Shown in pieces: positions 32,109-40,586 of a stretch of 49,910 nt of DNA (the first letter of the stretch is position 1; each line of letters starts with the position of its first letter). The stretch comes from Streptomyces albospinus (GTDB taxonomy: Bacteria > Actinomycetota > Actinomycetes > Streptomycetales > Streptomycetaceae): the NCBI RefSeq assembly GCF_014648695.1, contig NZ_BMRP01000020.1:1-49910 (forward strand), in the 5' to 3' direction. Under the pieces are notes generated by a model. It was not told the DNA's origin. It made no database searches and was given only the letters and a program-made list of their open reading frames with translations. The translations under genes and the position numbers were made by a program.

Positions 32109-32960
32109 GTGGCCCTGCACCGCACCGCGCTCCCCCGCCACACCGACGGCGCCCGCTGGGAGGGGCTCGCGCTCGCGGCCGACGGGCCGGATCGCCCGCC
32201 GCTGCGCTGCGAGACGGCCGACGGGCGGCGGCTGACGGTGGTGCAGGGCGCGGACGTCGTGCTGCCGGCGCGCCGGCGGGCGACGCGCCGCGGGGTGCAC
32301 TACGCGCGCACGGGGCGGTACGTCTCGCCGCTGCCCGCGCTGCGCGCCGGTACGGCCCGCGCGTACCGGGAGGCGTGCCCGGACGACGACGCGGCCTGGT
32401 CCGCCCGCTGAGCGCACCACGTCGCCGGCGCGCTGCGGGAGAGCCCCAACGGGCCGCTGCACGAAGGGAATTGGCTGCTGCTGCCCGGGATGGGCACACA
32501 TGCCGTCGACGCCTCCTGGTCGACCCTGGCGCGCACGACCCGGACCGCGGGCACATCACCTGGTTCGGTCACGGCGATCCCGTGGCGGACCGCCGCGACA
32601 TCCTGCCGCCGCGTCCGCTCGCCGCTCCGGAGGCGGCGCGGGTGAAGGCGTACCGCCGCCGGTACCGCGAGGGGATCCTCCCCCCGGTCGTCCTGTCGGG
32701 GATCAGCGCCCTCGCCGCGTTCGTGCTGCTGGACGGCCGCGACCGGCTGGCGGCGGCGCTCGCCGAGGGCGGCCGGCCGGAGGTGCTGCGCCTGCGCCGC
32801 GCGGACGAGGGCGCGGCGGCGCCCCTGGCCGCCTGGGGGCACCTCCCAGCGGTAGCTGGGGGAACGTCCTGCGGGCGTACGAGGAGCGCATCGCCGCCCT
32901 GGAGCGGCGGCGGGACGGCGGCGGGACGCGGAGCTGCGCGCGCTGTTCCCCGGATCCGGT
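32109..32960 (+). pseudogene. Disrupted conserved hypothetical gene
   Basis: A leaderless start (TACCCT 32097-32102, GTG 32109) opens a frame that reads well for 100 codons, then meets TGA at 32409. The same frame continues plausibly (ALRESPNGPLHEGNWLLLPG), then shifts around 32490-32520 into another frame (GHITWFGHGDPVADRRDILP and ILPPVVLSGISALAAFVLLD GRDRLAAAL). A dispersed palindrome at 32832-32864 interrupts the coding sequence again before LRAYEERIAALERRR. So a nonsense change, a frameshift and an insertion are visible. The PPVVL...LLDGRDRLAAA part vaguely resembles ParB-like folds; function unknown. Confidence 0.75.
32832..32864 (+). repeat. Dispersed palindromic repeat, copy A
   Basis: Reads cctgggggcacctcccag then cggtagctgggggaa. 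It matches, in reverse orientation, copy B at 33855-33889 over about 31 bases. It lies inside the disrupted hypothetical gene. Such short palindromes are dispersed in Streptomyces genomes. Confidence 0.85.
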
Positions 32961-33009
32961 CCCACCCGCGGCCGGCCGCTCCCCGGGGGCGCCACCGGCT
33001 GGGACGCGC

Positions 33010-33044
33010 AGCTGCGGGCCGGGGGCGCCCCCAGCCCGCAGCCA
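33010..33044. repeat. G/C palindrome between pseudogene and sir2
   Basis: gctgcgggc (about 33010) and gcccgcagc (about 33036) pair around a gggggcgccccc core. It may be another dispersed palindrome or a terminator. Confidence 0.5.
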
Positions 33045-33128
33045 TGCGCCGGGCCGGCACCCCGATGTCACCCGCTGACGCCCCGAAACCGGGTCGCCGC
33101 GCCCCGCCTCCTTCCGTACGCTCGCGCC

Positions 33129-33953
33129 ATGACCAGCACGGAGGAGCCGGCGGTGTCCGGCCGACCGCGGCACCGCCCGCTCGTCGCGATCCTGAGCGGC
33201 GCCGGCATCTCCGCCGACTCCGGGATCCCCGACTACCGCGGTCGAGCACAGCGATGGGGGCGCCCCCGGGCGGAGCCTGGGGGAGGGCTGTGGCGGCGCG
33301 ACCCGGACGCGGAGAAGCTGGTCACCTACGACGTGTACATGGCCGATCCGGAGATCCGGCGGCGCTCGTGGCGGATGCGGCAGGAGAGCCCGGCCTTCCG
33401 GGCCCGGCCCAATGCGGCGCACGAGGCGGTGGCCGCGCTGGCGCGGTCCGGGACGCCGGTGCGGGTGATCACCCAGAACGTGGACGGGCTGCACCAGCTC
33501 GCCGGGCTGCCCGAGCGCAAGGTCCTGGAGCTGCACGGCACCGCACGCGCCGTCACCTGCACCCGCTGCCATGCCCGTTCGTCGATGGAGGAGGCGCTGG
33601 AGCGGGTGGCGGCGGGCGATCCCGATCCGGCGTGCCTGGTGTGCGGCGGGATCCTGAAGTCGGCGACGGTGATGTTCGGTGAGCGGCTGGATCCGCAGGT
33701 GCTCGGTACGGCGCTGGGCGTGGCGAAGGCGGCCGAGGTCTTCGTGGCGGTCGGTACGACGCTCCAGGTGCAGCCGGCCGCCTCGCTCGCCGGGGTGGCC
33801 GCGGAGCACGGCGCGCAGTTGATCATCGTCAATGCCCAGCCGACGCCGTACGACGCTCCCCCAGCTACCGCTGGGAGGTGCCCCCAGGCCGCCGAGGTGA
33901 TCCGCGAACCGATCGGGACCGCGCTGCCCCGTCTGCTGGAGCGGTTCGGCTGA
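33129..33953 (+). CDS. Sir2-family NAD-dependent protein deacylase with two insertions
   Basis: A 274-aa sirtuin: GAGISADSGIPDYRG (NAD site), TQNVDGLHQLAG, catalytic His136 in LELHGT, zinc Cys144, Cys147, Cys169 and Cys172, and VGTTLQVQPAASL. It removes acyl groups from lysines, producing O-acetyl-ADP-ribose. Two in-frame insertions coded by dispersed palindromes are visible: residues about 39-52 in the NAD cofactor-binding loop, between PDYRG and GLWRRD, and residues about 243-254 near the C-terminus. Transcription is probably leaderless (TACGCT 33117-33122). Whether it is active is open. Confidence 0.92.
   Translation: MTSTEEPAVSGRPRHRPLVAILSGAGISADSGIPDYRGRAQRWGRPRAEPGGGLWRRDPDAEKLVTYDVYMADPEIRRRSWRMRQESPAFRARPNAAHEAVAALARSGTPVRVITQNVDGLHQLAGLPERKVLELHGTARAVTCTRCHARSSMEEALERVAAGDPDPACLVCGGILKSATVMFGERLDPQVLGTALGVAKAAEVFVAVGTTLQVQPAASLAGVAAEHGAQLIIVNAQPTPYDAPPATAGRCPQAAEVIREPIGTALPRLLERFG
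33247..33290 (+). repeat. Dispersed palindromic repeat inside sir2, copy C
   Basis: The stretch with tgggggcgcccccgggcgg and agcctgggggag is a different dispersed palindrome of the same general design. It encodes about 14 extra residues in the sirtuin cofactor loop without breaking the frame. Confidence 0.75.
33855..33889 (-). repeat. Dispersed palindromic repeat inside sir2, copy B
   Basis: gctcccccagctaccgctgg then gaggtgcccccaggc is the reverse complement of copy A at 32832-32864. It adds about 12 residues (APPATAGRCPQA) near the sirtuin C-terminus, in frame. Confidence 0.85.
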
Positions 33954-33983
33954 GAGCGGTTCGGCCGAGAGCGGTTCGACTGA
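33939..33983. repeat. 15-bp tandem repeat across the sir2 stop codon
   Basis: Three copies of gagcggttcggctga (second and third with one and one change) start in the last codons of sir2. The third copy repeats the stop codon in frame, so a read-through product would end ten codons later. Confidence 0.9.
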
Positions 33984-34052
33984 GAGCGGGCGGACGGGCC
34001 CGGCGCGCCGGGGATCGGCGCGGACGGGTCCGCCGGCCCGGTCCCCGGCGGT

Positions 34053-34862
34053 TCAGAAGGCCGTGTGGGCGAACCAGTGGTCGAGCACCGCCGCGTCGCC
34101 CGAGACGTCGAAGGCGGCCTCCGTGTACGAGCGCCGCCCGTAGAGCAGCAGCAGGAGGTCCGCCGCCTGCCCCCGTACGACGGCGTCCGGCTCGGACGGC
34201 GCGTCGTCGGCTGCTGCCGGCAGCAGCCGGAAGCCGTCCGGCTCCAGCCGCACCCGCCACTCGGCGCCGGTGCCGCCGGCCGGGTCCGCGCACCGGAAGG
34301 CGAGGGTCTCGCCGGTGCCGTGCAGCTTCTTCACGGCAGGGGCGAAGAGCCCCGCGTAGGGCAGGTTGACGAGGAACTCGTCCACCCCGTCCGCCGCCAG
34401 GGTCGCGTCGATCTCCGGCTCGCGGCCGACCGCGTGCTCCGCGTCCACCCGGTGCACCAGCGTTTCGTACAGCATCCGGCGGGCCCAGAACCGTGCGTGC
34501 TGGTCCTCGCCCCAGGCCCACATCGCCGCCCGGGGGTCCGTGCCGCGCAGTACTTCGGCGACTCCCGGGACGCCCGCGGCAACCCAGCCGGCATACTCCG
34601 CCGCGTCTTCCGGCAGCCCGAGCTCCACGTCGCGGCTGCGCGGCGGCTCCTGCACCAGCCCGGTCAGCAGCGTGCTGAACCAGCGCTGGAGCGCTCCTAC
34701 GTGGCGGGCAAGTTCGGCCAGCGTCCAGTCGGGGCAGGAGGGCACGGCGGTCGCCGGGTCGGCGCCGTCGACCACCTCGGCGAAGCGCAGGGTCTCCCGC
34801 TCGATGGCCTGCCGGTAGGTGTCGTACGGCAGGGGGTGTCCCGGCCGGCTCGTTGTCTCCAT
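34053..34862 (-). CDS. Maleylpyruvate-isomerase-like mycothiol-dependent protein
   Basis: A 269-aa DinB/MDMPI-fold protein of the actinobacterial mycothiol-dependent family. Zinc-ligand positions appear as ARHVGALQRWF and MLYETLVHRVDAE, with SCPDWTLAELARH typical of the N-terminal bundle. A C-terminal SCP2-like domain (about 180-269, RGQAADLLLLLYGR) follows. Members catalyse thiol-dependent isomerisation or conjugation; the substrate is not evident here. The ATG at 34862 has GGAAAGG upstream. Convergent with sir2, divergent from the lipoate-ligase-like gene. Confidence 0.87.
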   Translation of the reverse strand: METTSRPGHPLPYDTYRQAIERETLRFAEVVDGADPATAVPSCPDWTLAELARHVGALQRWFSTLLTGLVQEPPRSRDVELGLPEDAAEYAGWVAAGVPGVAEVLRGTDPRAAMWAWGEDQHARFWARRMLYETLVHRVDAEHAVGREPEIDATLAADGVDEFLVNLPYAGLFAPAVKKLHGTGETLAFRCADPAGGTGAEWRVRLEPDGFRLLPAAADDAPSEPDAVVRGQAADLLLLLYGRRSYTEAAFDVSGDAAVLDHWFAHTAF

Positions 34863-35051
34863 CAGCTGCCGCCTTTCCGTCCGCAGCGCGGATCGTCTCG
34901 CGGTCAGTGTGGCGGCTGGAGTCCACTCGAAGGCAAATCCGGCCGCCGCGGCCGTTACGGTGGTGACGCGGATCCGGATCTACCCGGATCCGGGCCGACG
35001 AGTATCCGGCACCGGTCCGGGTCACGGTGCCGACGAAGCGGAGAGTGCGCA

Positions 35052-36116
35052 GTGCACGGCGAGTACAAGGTCCCCGGCGGCAAGTTGGTGGTCGTCGATC
35101 TGGACGTCGAGGACGCGTATCTGAGGAACGTCCGTGTCGCCGGAGACTTCTTCCTGGAGCCCGACGAAGCCCTCCTGCTGATCAACGCCGCGCTGGAGGG
35201 CGCACCGGCCGGCACCGACACCGCGGGGCTCACCGCGCGTGTCGACGCCGCGCTCCCCGAGTCGGCGGTGCTGTTCGGCTTCACCAGCGAGAGCGTCGCC
35301 GTCGCGGTACGGCGCGCCCTCGCCCAGGCCACCGACTGGCGCGACTACGACTGGCAGCTCATCCATGAAACGCCCCAGTCGCCGGCCCTCCACATGGCGC
35401 TCGACGAGGTCATCACCGCGGAGGTGGCTGCCGGCCGCCGGCCGCCCACGCTCCGCGTCTGGGAATGGGACTCCCCGGCCGTCGTCATCGGCAGCTTCCA
35501 GTCCCTCCGCAACGAGGTCGACCCCGCGGGCGCGGCCCGCCACGGCGTCACCGTGGTCCGCAGGATTTCCGGCGGCGGAGCCATGTTCGCGGAGCCGCGG
35601 AGCACCATCACCTACTCCCTGTCCGTACCCGAGGCCCTGGTCTCCGGGCTCTCCTTCGCGGACTCCTACGCCTATCTCGACGACTGGGTGCTGGCCGCGC
35701 TCGGCGACCTGGGAATCAAGGCGTGGTACCAGCCGCTCAACGACATCGCCACCGAACTCGGGAAGGTCGCCGGCGCCGCACAGAAGCGGATGGTCGGGCC
35801 GGAGGGCGGGCCCGGCGCGGTGCTGCACCACGTGACCATGTCCTACGACATCGACGCCGACAAGATGCTGGAGGTGCTGCGGATCGGCAAGGAGAAGCTG
35901 TCCGACAAGGGCACCAGGAGCGCAGGGAAGCGCGTCGACCCGCTGCGCCGCCAGACCGGACTCCCCCGCGAAGCGGTCATCGACAAGATGATCGACTCCT
36001 TCCGGTCGCGCTACGGCCTCACCCGCGGCGGCGTCACCGCCGAGGAGATGGCCCGCGCCCGGGAACTCGTGAGCACCAAGTTCGGGAACGAGGAGTGGAC
36101 CACCCGCGTGCCCTGA
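35052..36116 (+). CDS. Lipoate-protein ligase A-like protein with N-terminal accessory domain
   Basis: A 354-aa biotin/lipoate A/B ligase family protein. Residues about 100-300 form the ligase core: PALHMALDEVI, WEWDSPAVVIGSFQS, RRISGGGAMF (lipoyl-AMP loop) and GKVAGAAQKRMV with the catalytic Lys. Residues 1-90 (GEYKVPGGKLVVVDLDVEDA) look like the LplA accessory domain, which in E. coli LplA lies at the C-terminus and in some archaea is a separate protein; here it is N-terminal. The GTG at 35052 follows GGAGA. It likely attaches lipoate or octanoate to dehydrogenase subunits. Confidence 0.85.
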   Translation: MHGEYKVPGGKLVVVDLDVEDAYLRNVRVAGDFFLEPDEALLLINAALEGAPAGTDTAGLTARVDAALPESAVLFGFTSESVAVAVRRALAQATDWRDYDWQLIHETPQSPALHMALDEVITAEVAAGRRPPTLRVWEWDSPAVVIGSFQSLRNEVDPAGAARHGVTVVRRISGGGAMFAEPRSTITYSLSVPEALVSGLSFADSYAYLDDWVLAALGDLGIKAWYQPLNDIATELGKVAGAAQKRMVGPEGGPGAVLHHVTMSYDIDADKMLEVLRIGKEKLSDKGTRSAGKRVDPLRRQTGLPREAVIDKMIDSFRSRYGLTRGGVTAEEMARARELVSTKFGNEEWTTRVP

Positions 36117-36134
36117 CCCGCTCCTCGGGACCGA

Positions 36135-36161
36135 ACGGACCGTACGGACCGTACGGACCGC
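36135..36161. repeat. 9-bp tandem repeat, three copies
   Basis: acggaccgt repeated three times (last base changed in the third copy) between the convergent lipoate-ligase-like and permease genes. The unit contains gtacggaccgtac-type self-complementarity and could form a small hairpin. Confidence 0.85.
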
Positions 36162-36171
36162 GGCGCCGGCG

Positions 36172-37728
36172 TCAGCTCCGCCGCGTGGCCGGTGCGGGTG
36201 CCGCGGCCATGAGGAGTGCGTAGAGCGTGAGGGCGGTGGCCAGGCCGACGGCCCAGCCGTAGTCGGCCAGGGGTTTGAGGAACGGGATCAGGCCGCCGGC
36301 GGGGAACGGGCCCTTGCCGGGGCGGGAGTACGAGCCGCCGACGGCGAGCGCGCCGCCGACGGCGAAGGCGAGCACGGCGCGCCAGTTCCAGCCGGCGGTG
36401 TACCAGTAGGGGCCGTCGGGCCGGTAGAGGCCGGGGAGGTCGAGGCGGGTGCGGCGGACCAGCCAGTAGTCGGCGATCAGCACGCCGGCGACGGTGCCGA
36501 GCAGGCCGCCGACGACGCCGAGCCAGGTGAAGATGTACAGCTCGGGCGTGGCGGTGAGCTTCCACGGCATGATCAGCACACCGACCACCCCGGTGATCAG
36601 TGCTCCCCTGCGGAACGTGATGTGTGCGGGCGCCAGGTTGGCCAGGTCGTAGGCGGGTGACACGACGTTGGCGGCGATGTTGACGGAGATGGTCGCGATC
36701 AGGACCGTGACCAGGGCGTAGAGCAGGCCGAAGACGCTGTCGGCCTTGGCGGCGAGCGCGACCGGGTCCCAGATCGGTGCGCCGTACACGGCCTGGGAGC
36801 CGGAGGTGACCAGGACGGAGAGCAGCGCGAACGCCGTCATGGTGGTCGGCAGGCCGAGCGACTGACCCCAGACCTGGGCGCGTTGGCCGGAGCCGAAGCG
36901 GGTGAAGTCGGGGATGTTGAGGGACAGGGTCGACCAGAAGCCGATCATTCCCATGAGGGACGGGAAGAAGACCGGCCAGAAGTCCCGGCCCCAGCCCAGT
37001 GCGCTGGGCTGGTCCAGCAGCGGGCCGAAACCGCCGGCCTTGACCGCCATCCAGCCGAGCAGCACCAGCGCGCCGACGAGGACGAAGGGCGCGGCCCAGT
37101 TCTCGAAGCGGCGCAGGGTCTCCATCCCCCGGTGGATGATGGCGAGTTCGGCGGCCCAGAAGATGCCGAAGCAGAGCCAGAGGGTCCAGGGGTAGCCGGC
37201 GACGACGGTGGCGGCGGACCAGCCGCCGCCGGTCATCCTGCCGAGCAGGATGTAGATGCCCTGGCCGCCGATCCAGGTCTGGATCCCGAACCAGCAGCAG
37301 GCGACGACGGCCCGGATCAGCGCCGGGAGGTTGGCGCCGCGCAGCCCGAAGGAGGCGCGGGCCAGGACCGGGAACGGGATGCCGTACTTCGGGCCGGCGT
37401 GGCCGGTGAGCAGCATCGGGACGAGGACGACGAGGTTGGCCAGTGCGATGGTGACGACGGCCTGCTTCCAGTCCATGCCGAGTGCGACGAGGCCGGAGGC
37501 GAGGGTCCAGGAGGGGATGTTGTGGGCCATGCCGACCCACAGGGCGGCGAAGTTGTAGGTGGTCCAGCGGCGTTCGGCGAGCGGTACCGGGCGCAGATCG
37601 GGGTTGGTGTACCGGCCGTGCGGGGCGATGGCGCCGGGGGCCGGCTCGCCCCCGCCGTCAGGGGCGGTGATCCGGCCGGTGGGCGGTATCGGGGGGTCCG
37701 GCGGCTCGGCTGCGGAGGTCGCGGGCAT
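36172..37728 (-). CDS. NCS1-family nucleobase/hydantoin permease
   Basis: A 518-aa symporter with about 12 membrane segments. NCS1 family marks: ALWVGMAHNIPSWTLASGL in TM1, GPKYGIPFPVLARASFG, WFGIQTWIGGQ and NIPDFTRFG. It should import uracil, hydantoin, allantoin or a related cyclic ureide by cation coupling. Last gene of the operon with dihydropyrimidinase and an LLM oxidoreductase, which favours a pyrimidine or hydantoin substrate. The ATG at 37728 follows AAAGG; the first 50 residues are Pro/Gly-rich cytoplasmic sequence. Confidence 0.92.
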   Translation of the reverse strand: MPATSAAEPPDPPIPPTGRITAPDGGGEPAPGAIAPHGRYTNPDLRPVPLAERRWTTYNFAALWVGMAHNIPSWTLASGLVALGMDWKQAVVTIALANLVVLVPMLLTGHAGPKYGIPFPVLARASFGLRGANLPALIRAVVACCWFGIQTWIGGQGIYILLGRMTGGGWSAATVVAGYPWTLWLCFGIFWAAELAIIHRGMETLRRFENWAAPFVLVGALVLLGWMAVKAGGFGPLLDQPSALGWGRDFWPVFFPSLMGMIGFWSTLSLNIPDFTRFGSGQRAQVWGQSLGLPTTMTAFALLSVLVTSGSQAVYGAPIWDPVALAAKADSVFGLLYALVTVLIATISVNIAANVVSPAYDLANLAPAHITFRRGALITGVVGVLIMPWKLTATPELYIFTWLGVVGGLLGTVAGVLIADYWLVRRTRLDLPGLYRPDGPYWYTAGWNWRAVLAFAVGGALAVGGSYSRPGKGPFPAGGLIPFLKPLADYGWAVGLATALTLYALLMAAAPAPATRRS

Positions 37729-37799
37729 GCGGGGACCTTTCGTCCGGAGCGGGCCGCCGGTCACCACAGGGCGCCAACTCGCCCCGCACCGGCGCCCGT

Positions 37800-38801
37800 T
37801 CAGTCGGCGAACGCGGGAATGATCTCTGCTCCGTACGCGTCGATGGTGGCTTCCCTGGCGTCGTGCATGGCGTAGACCGCGAACTGGTCGACGCCCAGCG
37901 CCTGGAGGGTGCGCAGCTTGTCGAGATGGGCGGAGGCGGGGCCCAGCAGGCAGAAGCGGTCGACGACGGCGTCGGGGACGAAGGCGGTGTCGGGGTTGTC
38001 GGCGCGGCCGTGGTGCGCGTAGTCGTAGCCCTCGCGGGCCTTGATGTAGTCGGTGAGTTCGTCGGGGACCATGCCGGAGTGCTCGCCGTAGCGGGCGACG
38101 AGGTCGGCGACGTGGTTGCCGACCATGCCGCCGAACCAGCGGCACTGCTCGCGGGCGTGGCCGAGGTCGTCGCCGACGTAGGCGGGTGCGGCGACGCAGA
38201 TGGTGATCCCGGCCGGGTCGCGGCCGGCGTCCACCGCGGCCTGCCGGACCGCCTTGACCATCCACTCGGTGAGGAAGGGATCGGCGAGCTGGAGGATGAA
38301 GCCGTCCGCCAACTGACCGGTCATGGCAAGGGCCTTGGGGCCGTAGGCCGCCATCCACACCGGCAGCTTGCCGCCCTTGACCCAGGGGATCCGGATCCGG
38401 TGCCCGCCGACGTCCGCCTCCCGCCCCTCGGCCAGGTCGCGGATCTGGCCGATCGCCTCGCCCAGCCGGGCCAGGGTGTTCGGTGGCCGGCCGGCCACCC
38501 GCATCGCGGAGTCGCCGCGGCCGATGCCGCAGACGGTGCGGTTGCCGTACATGTCGTTGAGGGTGGCGAAGGTGGAGGCGGTGACCTCGGGGGTGCGGGT
38601 GGAGGGGTTGGTGACCATCGGGCCGACGATGAGCCGCTCGGTGTGCTCCAGGATGCGGCTGTAGATGACGAACGGTTCCTGCCACAGGACGGCGGAGTCG
38701 AAGGTCCAGCCGTAGCGGAAGCCGTTGCGCTCGGCGCGGCGCATCAGCGACACGACGGCGGAGGCGGGCGGATCGGCCTGGAGGACGACTCCGAAGTCCA
38801 C
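37800..38801 (-). CDS. LLM-class (F420- or flavin-dependent) oxidoreductase
   Basis: A 333-aa luciferase-like TIM-barrel enzyme. Seen: MDFGVVLQADPPASAVVSLM, GIGRGDSAMRVAGRPP and LPVWMAAYGPKALAMTGQLA, which fit the subfamily found beside dihydropyrimidinases in actinobacteria. Its reaction is not known; a role in ring opening or reduction of a pyrimidine or hydantoin derivative is inferred from the operon (52 bases from hydA, 71 from the permease). Cofactor F420 versus FMN cannot be told from sequence by eye. Confidence 0.88.
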   Translation of the reverse strand: MDFGVVLQADPPASAVVSLMRRAERNGFRYGWTFDSAVLWQEPFVIYSRILEHTERLIVGPMVTNPSTRTPEVTASTFATLNDMYGNRTVCGIGRGDSAMRVAGRPPNTLARLGEAIGQIRDLAEGREADVGGHRIRIPWVKGGKLPVWMAAYGPKALAMTGQLADGFILQLADPFLTEWMVKAVRQAAVDAGRDPAGITICVAAPAYVGDDLGHAREQCRWFGGMVGNHVADLVARYGEHSGMVPDELTDYIKAREGYDYAHHGRADNPDTAFVPDAVVDRFCLLGPASAHLDKLRTLQALGVDQFAVYAMHDAREATIDAYGAEIIPAFAD

Positions 38802-38853
38802 GGGTGCTCCTTACGCGGTGGGGTACGGGTGGTGCGGGGTGCGGCAGGGCGGC

Positions 38854-40260
38854 TCAGAGGAGGTACTGGCAGGTGCCGCGCGGGATGTACTGGCCGTGCC
38901 CGGCGCGGCCGGTGAACGTCCGCTGGTCGATGACGAGTTCACCGCGGGAGAGGACCGTCTCGACGCGCCCGGTGAGCCGTTTGCCCTCGTACGCCGAGTA
39001 GTCGACGTTCATGTGGTGGGTCTTGGCGGAGACGGTCTGCTCTGCGGTGGGGTCGTAGAGGACGAGGTCGGCGTCGGCGCCGGGGGCGATGGTGCCCTTC
39101 TTCGGGTAGAGGCCGAACATGCGGGCCGGTGTGGCGCAGGCGATCTCGATCCAGCGGCGGCGGCTGATCCGGCCCTCGACGACGGCCTGGTGGAGCAGGT
39201 CCATCCGGTTCTCCACGCCGGGCATCCCGTTGGGGATCTTGGAGAAGTCGCCGCGGCCGAGCTCCTTCTGGCCCCGGAAGCAGAACGGGCAGTGGTCGGT
39301 GGAGACCACCTGGAGGTCGTTGGTGCGCAGCCCGCGCCAGAGCGCCGCCTGGTGCTCCCGGGGCCGCAGCGGGGTGGAGCAGACGTACTTGGCGCCCTCG
39401 AAGTCCGGCTCGGCGAGGTTGTCGGTGGACAGGAACAGATACTGCGGGCAGGTCTCGCCGAAGACGTTGAGCCCCATCCGGCGGGCCCGGGCGATCTCGT
39501 CGACGGCCTGCTCGGCGGAGACATGGACGACGTAGAGGGGCGCGCCGGCGACCCGCGCGAGCTGGATGGTGCGGTGGGTGGCCTCGGCTTCGAGGAGGAC
39601 GTGGCGGACCTCGCCGTGGTAGCGGGGGTCGGTGTGGCCCGCGGCGAGTGCCTGCTCGACGAGGACGTCGATGGCGATGCCGTTCTCCGCGTGCATCATC
39701 ACCAACCCGCCGTTGCCGGCGGCCCGTTGCATGGCCCGCAGGATCTGCCCGTCGTCGCTGTAGAAGACGCCGGGGTAGGCGGTGAACAGCTTGAAGGAGG
39801 TGACACCCTCGGACACCAGGAGGTCCATCTCCTTGAGGGTGTGCTCGTTGACGTCCGAGAGGATCATGTGGAACGCGTAGTCGATGGCGCACTGGGCATC
39901 GGACTTGGCGTGCCACTGGTCGAGGCCTGCGCGCAGGGAGTTGCCGCGGGACTGGACCGCGAAGTCGACGATGGTGGTGGTGCCGCCCCAGGCGGCGGCG
40001 CGGGTGCCGATCTCGAAGGTGTCGGAGGCCGCGGTGCCGCCGAAGGGGAGCTCCATGTGGGTGTGGGCGTCGACGCCGCCAGGGATGACGTACTTGCCGG
40101 TGGCGTCGAGGGTGCGGTCCGCCGCTTCCTCCCAGCCGGCGGCGGCCCGGCTGCCGTGTGCGGCGAGAGCGGCGATCCGGCCGTCCTCCACCAGGACGTC
40201 GGCCTGCATCTCGTCGGCGGCGGTGATGACCAGTCCGCCCTTGATGACCGTACGGCTCAC
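38854..40260 (-). CDS. hydA: Dihydropyrimidinase (D-hydantoinase)
   Basis: Zinc amidohydrolase of 468 aa opening 5,6-dihydropyrimidines or hydantoins to N-carbamoyl amino acids. Metal site: His66 and His68 (DAHTHME), carboxylated Lys157 (TSFKLFTAYPG), MMHAENG, YVVHVS and STDHCPF with the catalytic Asp. The GTG at 40260 follows a weak GGGAGA. First gene of its operon; its promoter carries the same element as the beta-ureidopropionase operon. Product would be the substrate of the nitrilase-family enzyme at 43835. Confidence 0.95.
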   Translation of the reverse strand: MSRTVIKGGLVITAADEMQADVLVEDGRIAALAAHGSRAAAGWEEAADRTLDATGKYVIPGGVDAHTHMELPFGGTAASDTFEIGTRAAAWGGTTTIVDFAVQSRGNSLRAGLDQWHAKSDAQCAIDYAFHMILSDVNEHTLKEMDLLVSEGVTSFKLFTAYPGVFYSDDGQILRAMQRAAGNGGLVMMHAENGIAIDVLVEQALAAGHTDPRYHGEVRHVLLEAEATHRTIQLARVAGAPLYVVHVSAEQAVDEIARARRMGLNVFGETCPQYLFLSTDNLAEPDFEGAKYVCSTPLRPREHQAALWRGLRTNDLQVVSTDHCPFCFRGQKELGRGDFSKIPNGMPGVENRMDLLHQAVVEGRISRRRWIEIACATPARMFGLYPKKGTIAPGADADLVLYDPTAEQTVSAKTHHMNVDYSAYEGKRLTGRVETVLSRGELVIDQRTFTGRAGHGQYIPRGTCQYLL

Positions 40261-40332
40261 CTATCCCATCTCCCTACCTGATGCCACGTCACAAGCTGGT
40301 CTACACCCGTAGATTCCGGTCGAGAAGGAGAC

Positions 40333-40362
40333 ACCGTAGAAGCATGTCACCCACCGTGGCAA
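40333..40362 (-). promoter_or_regulatory. Promoter of the hydA operon with shared element
   Basis: On the minus strand TTGCCA (40362-40357), an 18-base spacer and TACGGT (40338-40333). The element TTGCCACGGTGGGTGAC (40362-40346) covers the -35 box and part of the spacer and matches the other pyrimidine operon promoter at 16 of 17 bases. The remainder of the 40261-40586 gap holds only the promoter of the plus-strand gene. Confidence 0.75.
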
Positions 40363-40496
40363 TACCGTGACGGGTAATGGGCCGGGGCGGCCGTGTTGCG
40401 CCGACGATCAGCCGGGCGGTTCAACCGGGGCTCGGGGAGCGCCGCGGCAGGGGTGCGGGGGCGGCCCGGTGGGCAGTAAACAGGCTCCGGACCCAC

Positions 40497-40515
40497 AACT
40501 TCGAAAGTTATAGCC
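40497..40515 (+). promoter_or_regulatory. Inverted repeat at the promoter of the binding-protein gene
   Basis: AACTT-cga-AAGTT (40497-40509) overlaps a -10-like TATAGC (40509-40514). It may be the operator for the gene starting at 40587. It does not match the actinobacterial iron box I know. Confidence 0.45.
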
Positions 40516-40586
40516 GAAACACACCTTCACAAGCAGCACCGAGGACGCGAGAAAGCGCACAAACGACGTCAGAAAGGCGATGTGCC

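Noticed and set aside
33861..33884. Copy B palindrome as the sir2 transcription terminator
   Set aside because: It lies inside the coding region, about 70 bases before the stop, and has an identical inverted copy elsewhere.
36135..36161. 9-bp repeats as an insertion-sequence end or attachment site
   Set aside because: No transposase, integrase, target duplication or tRNA gene nearby.
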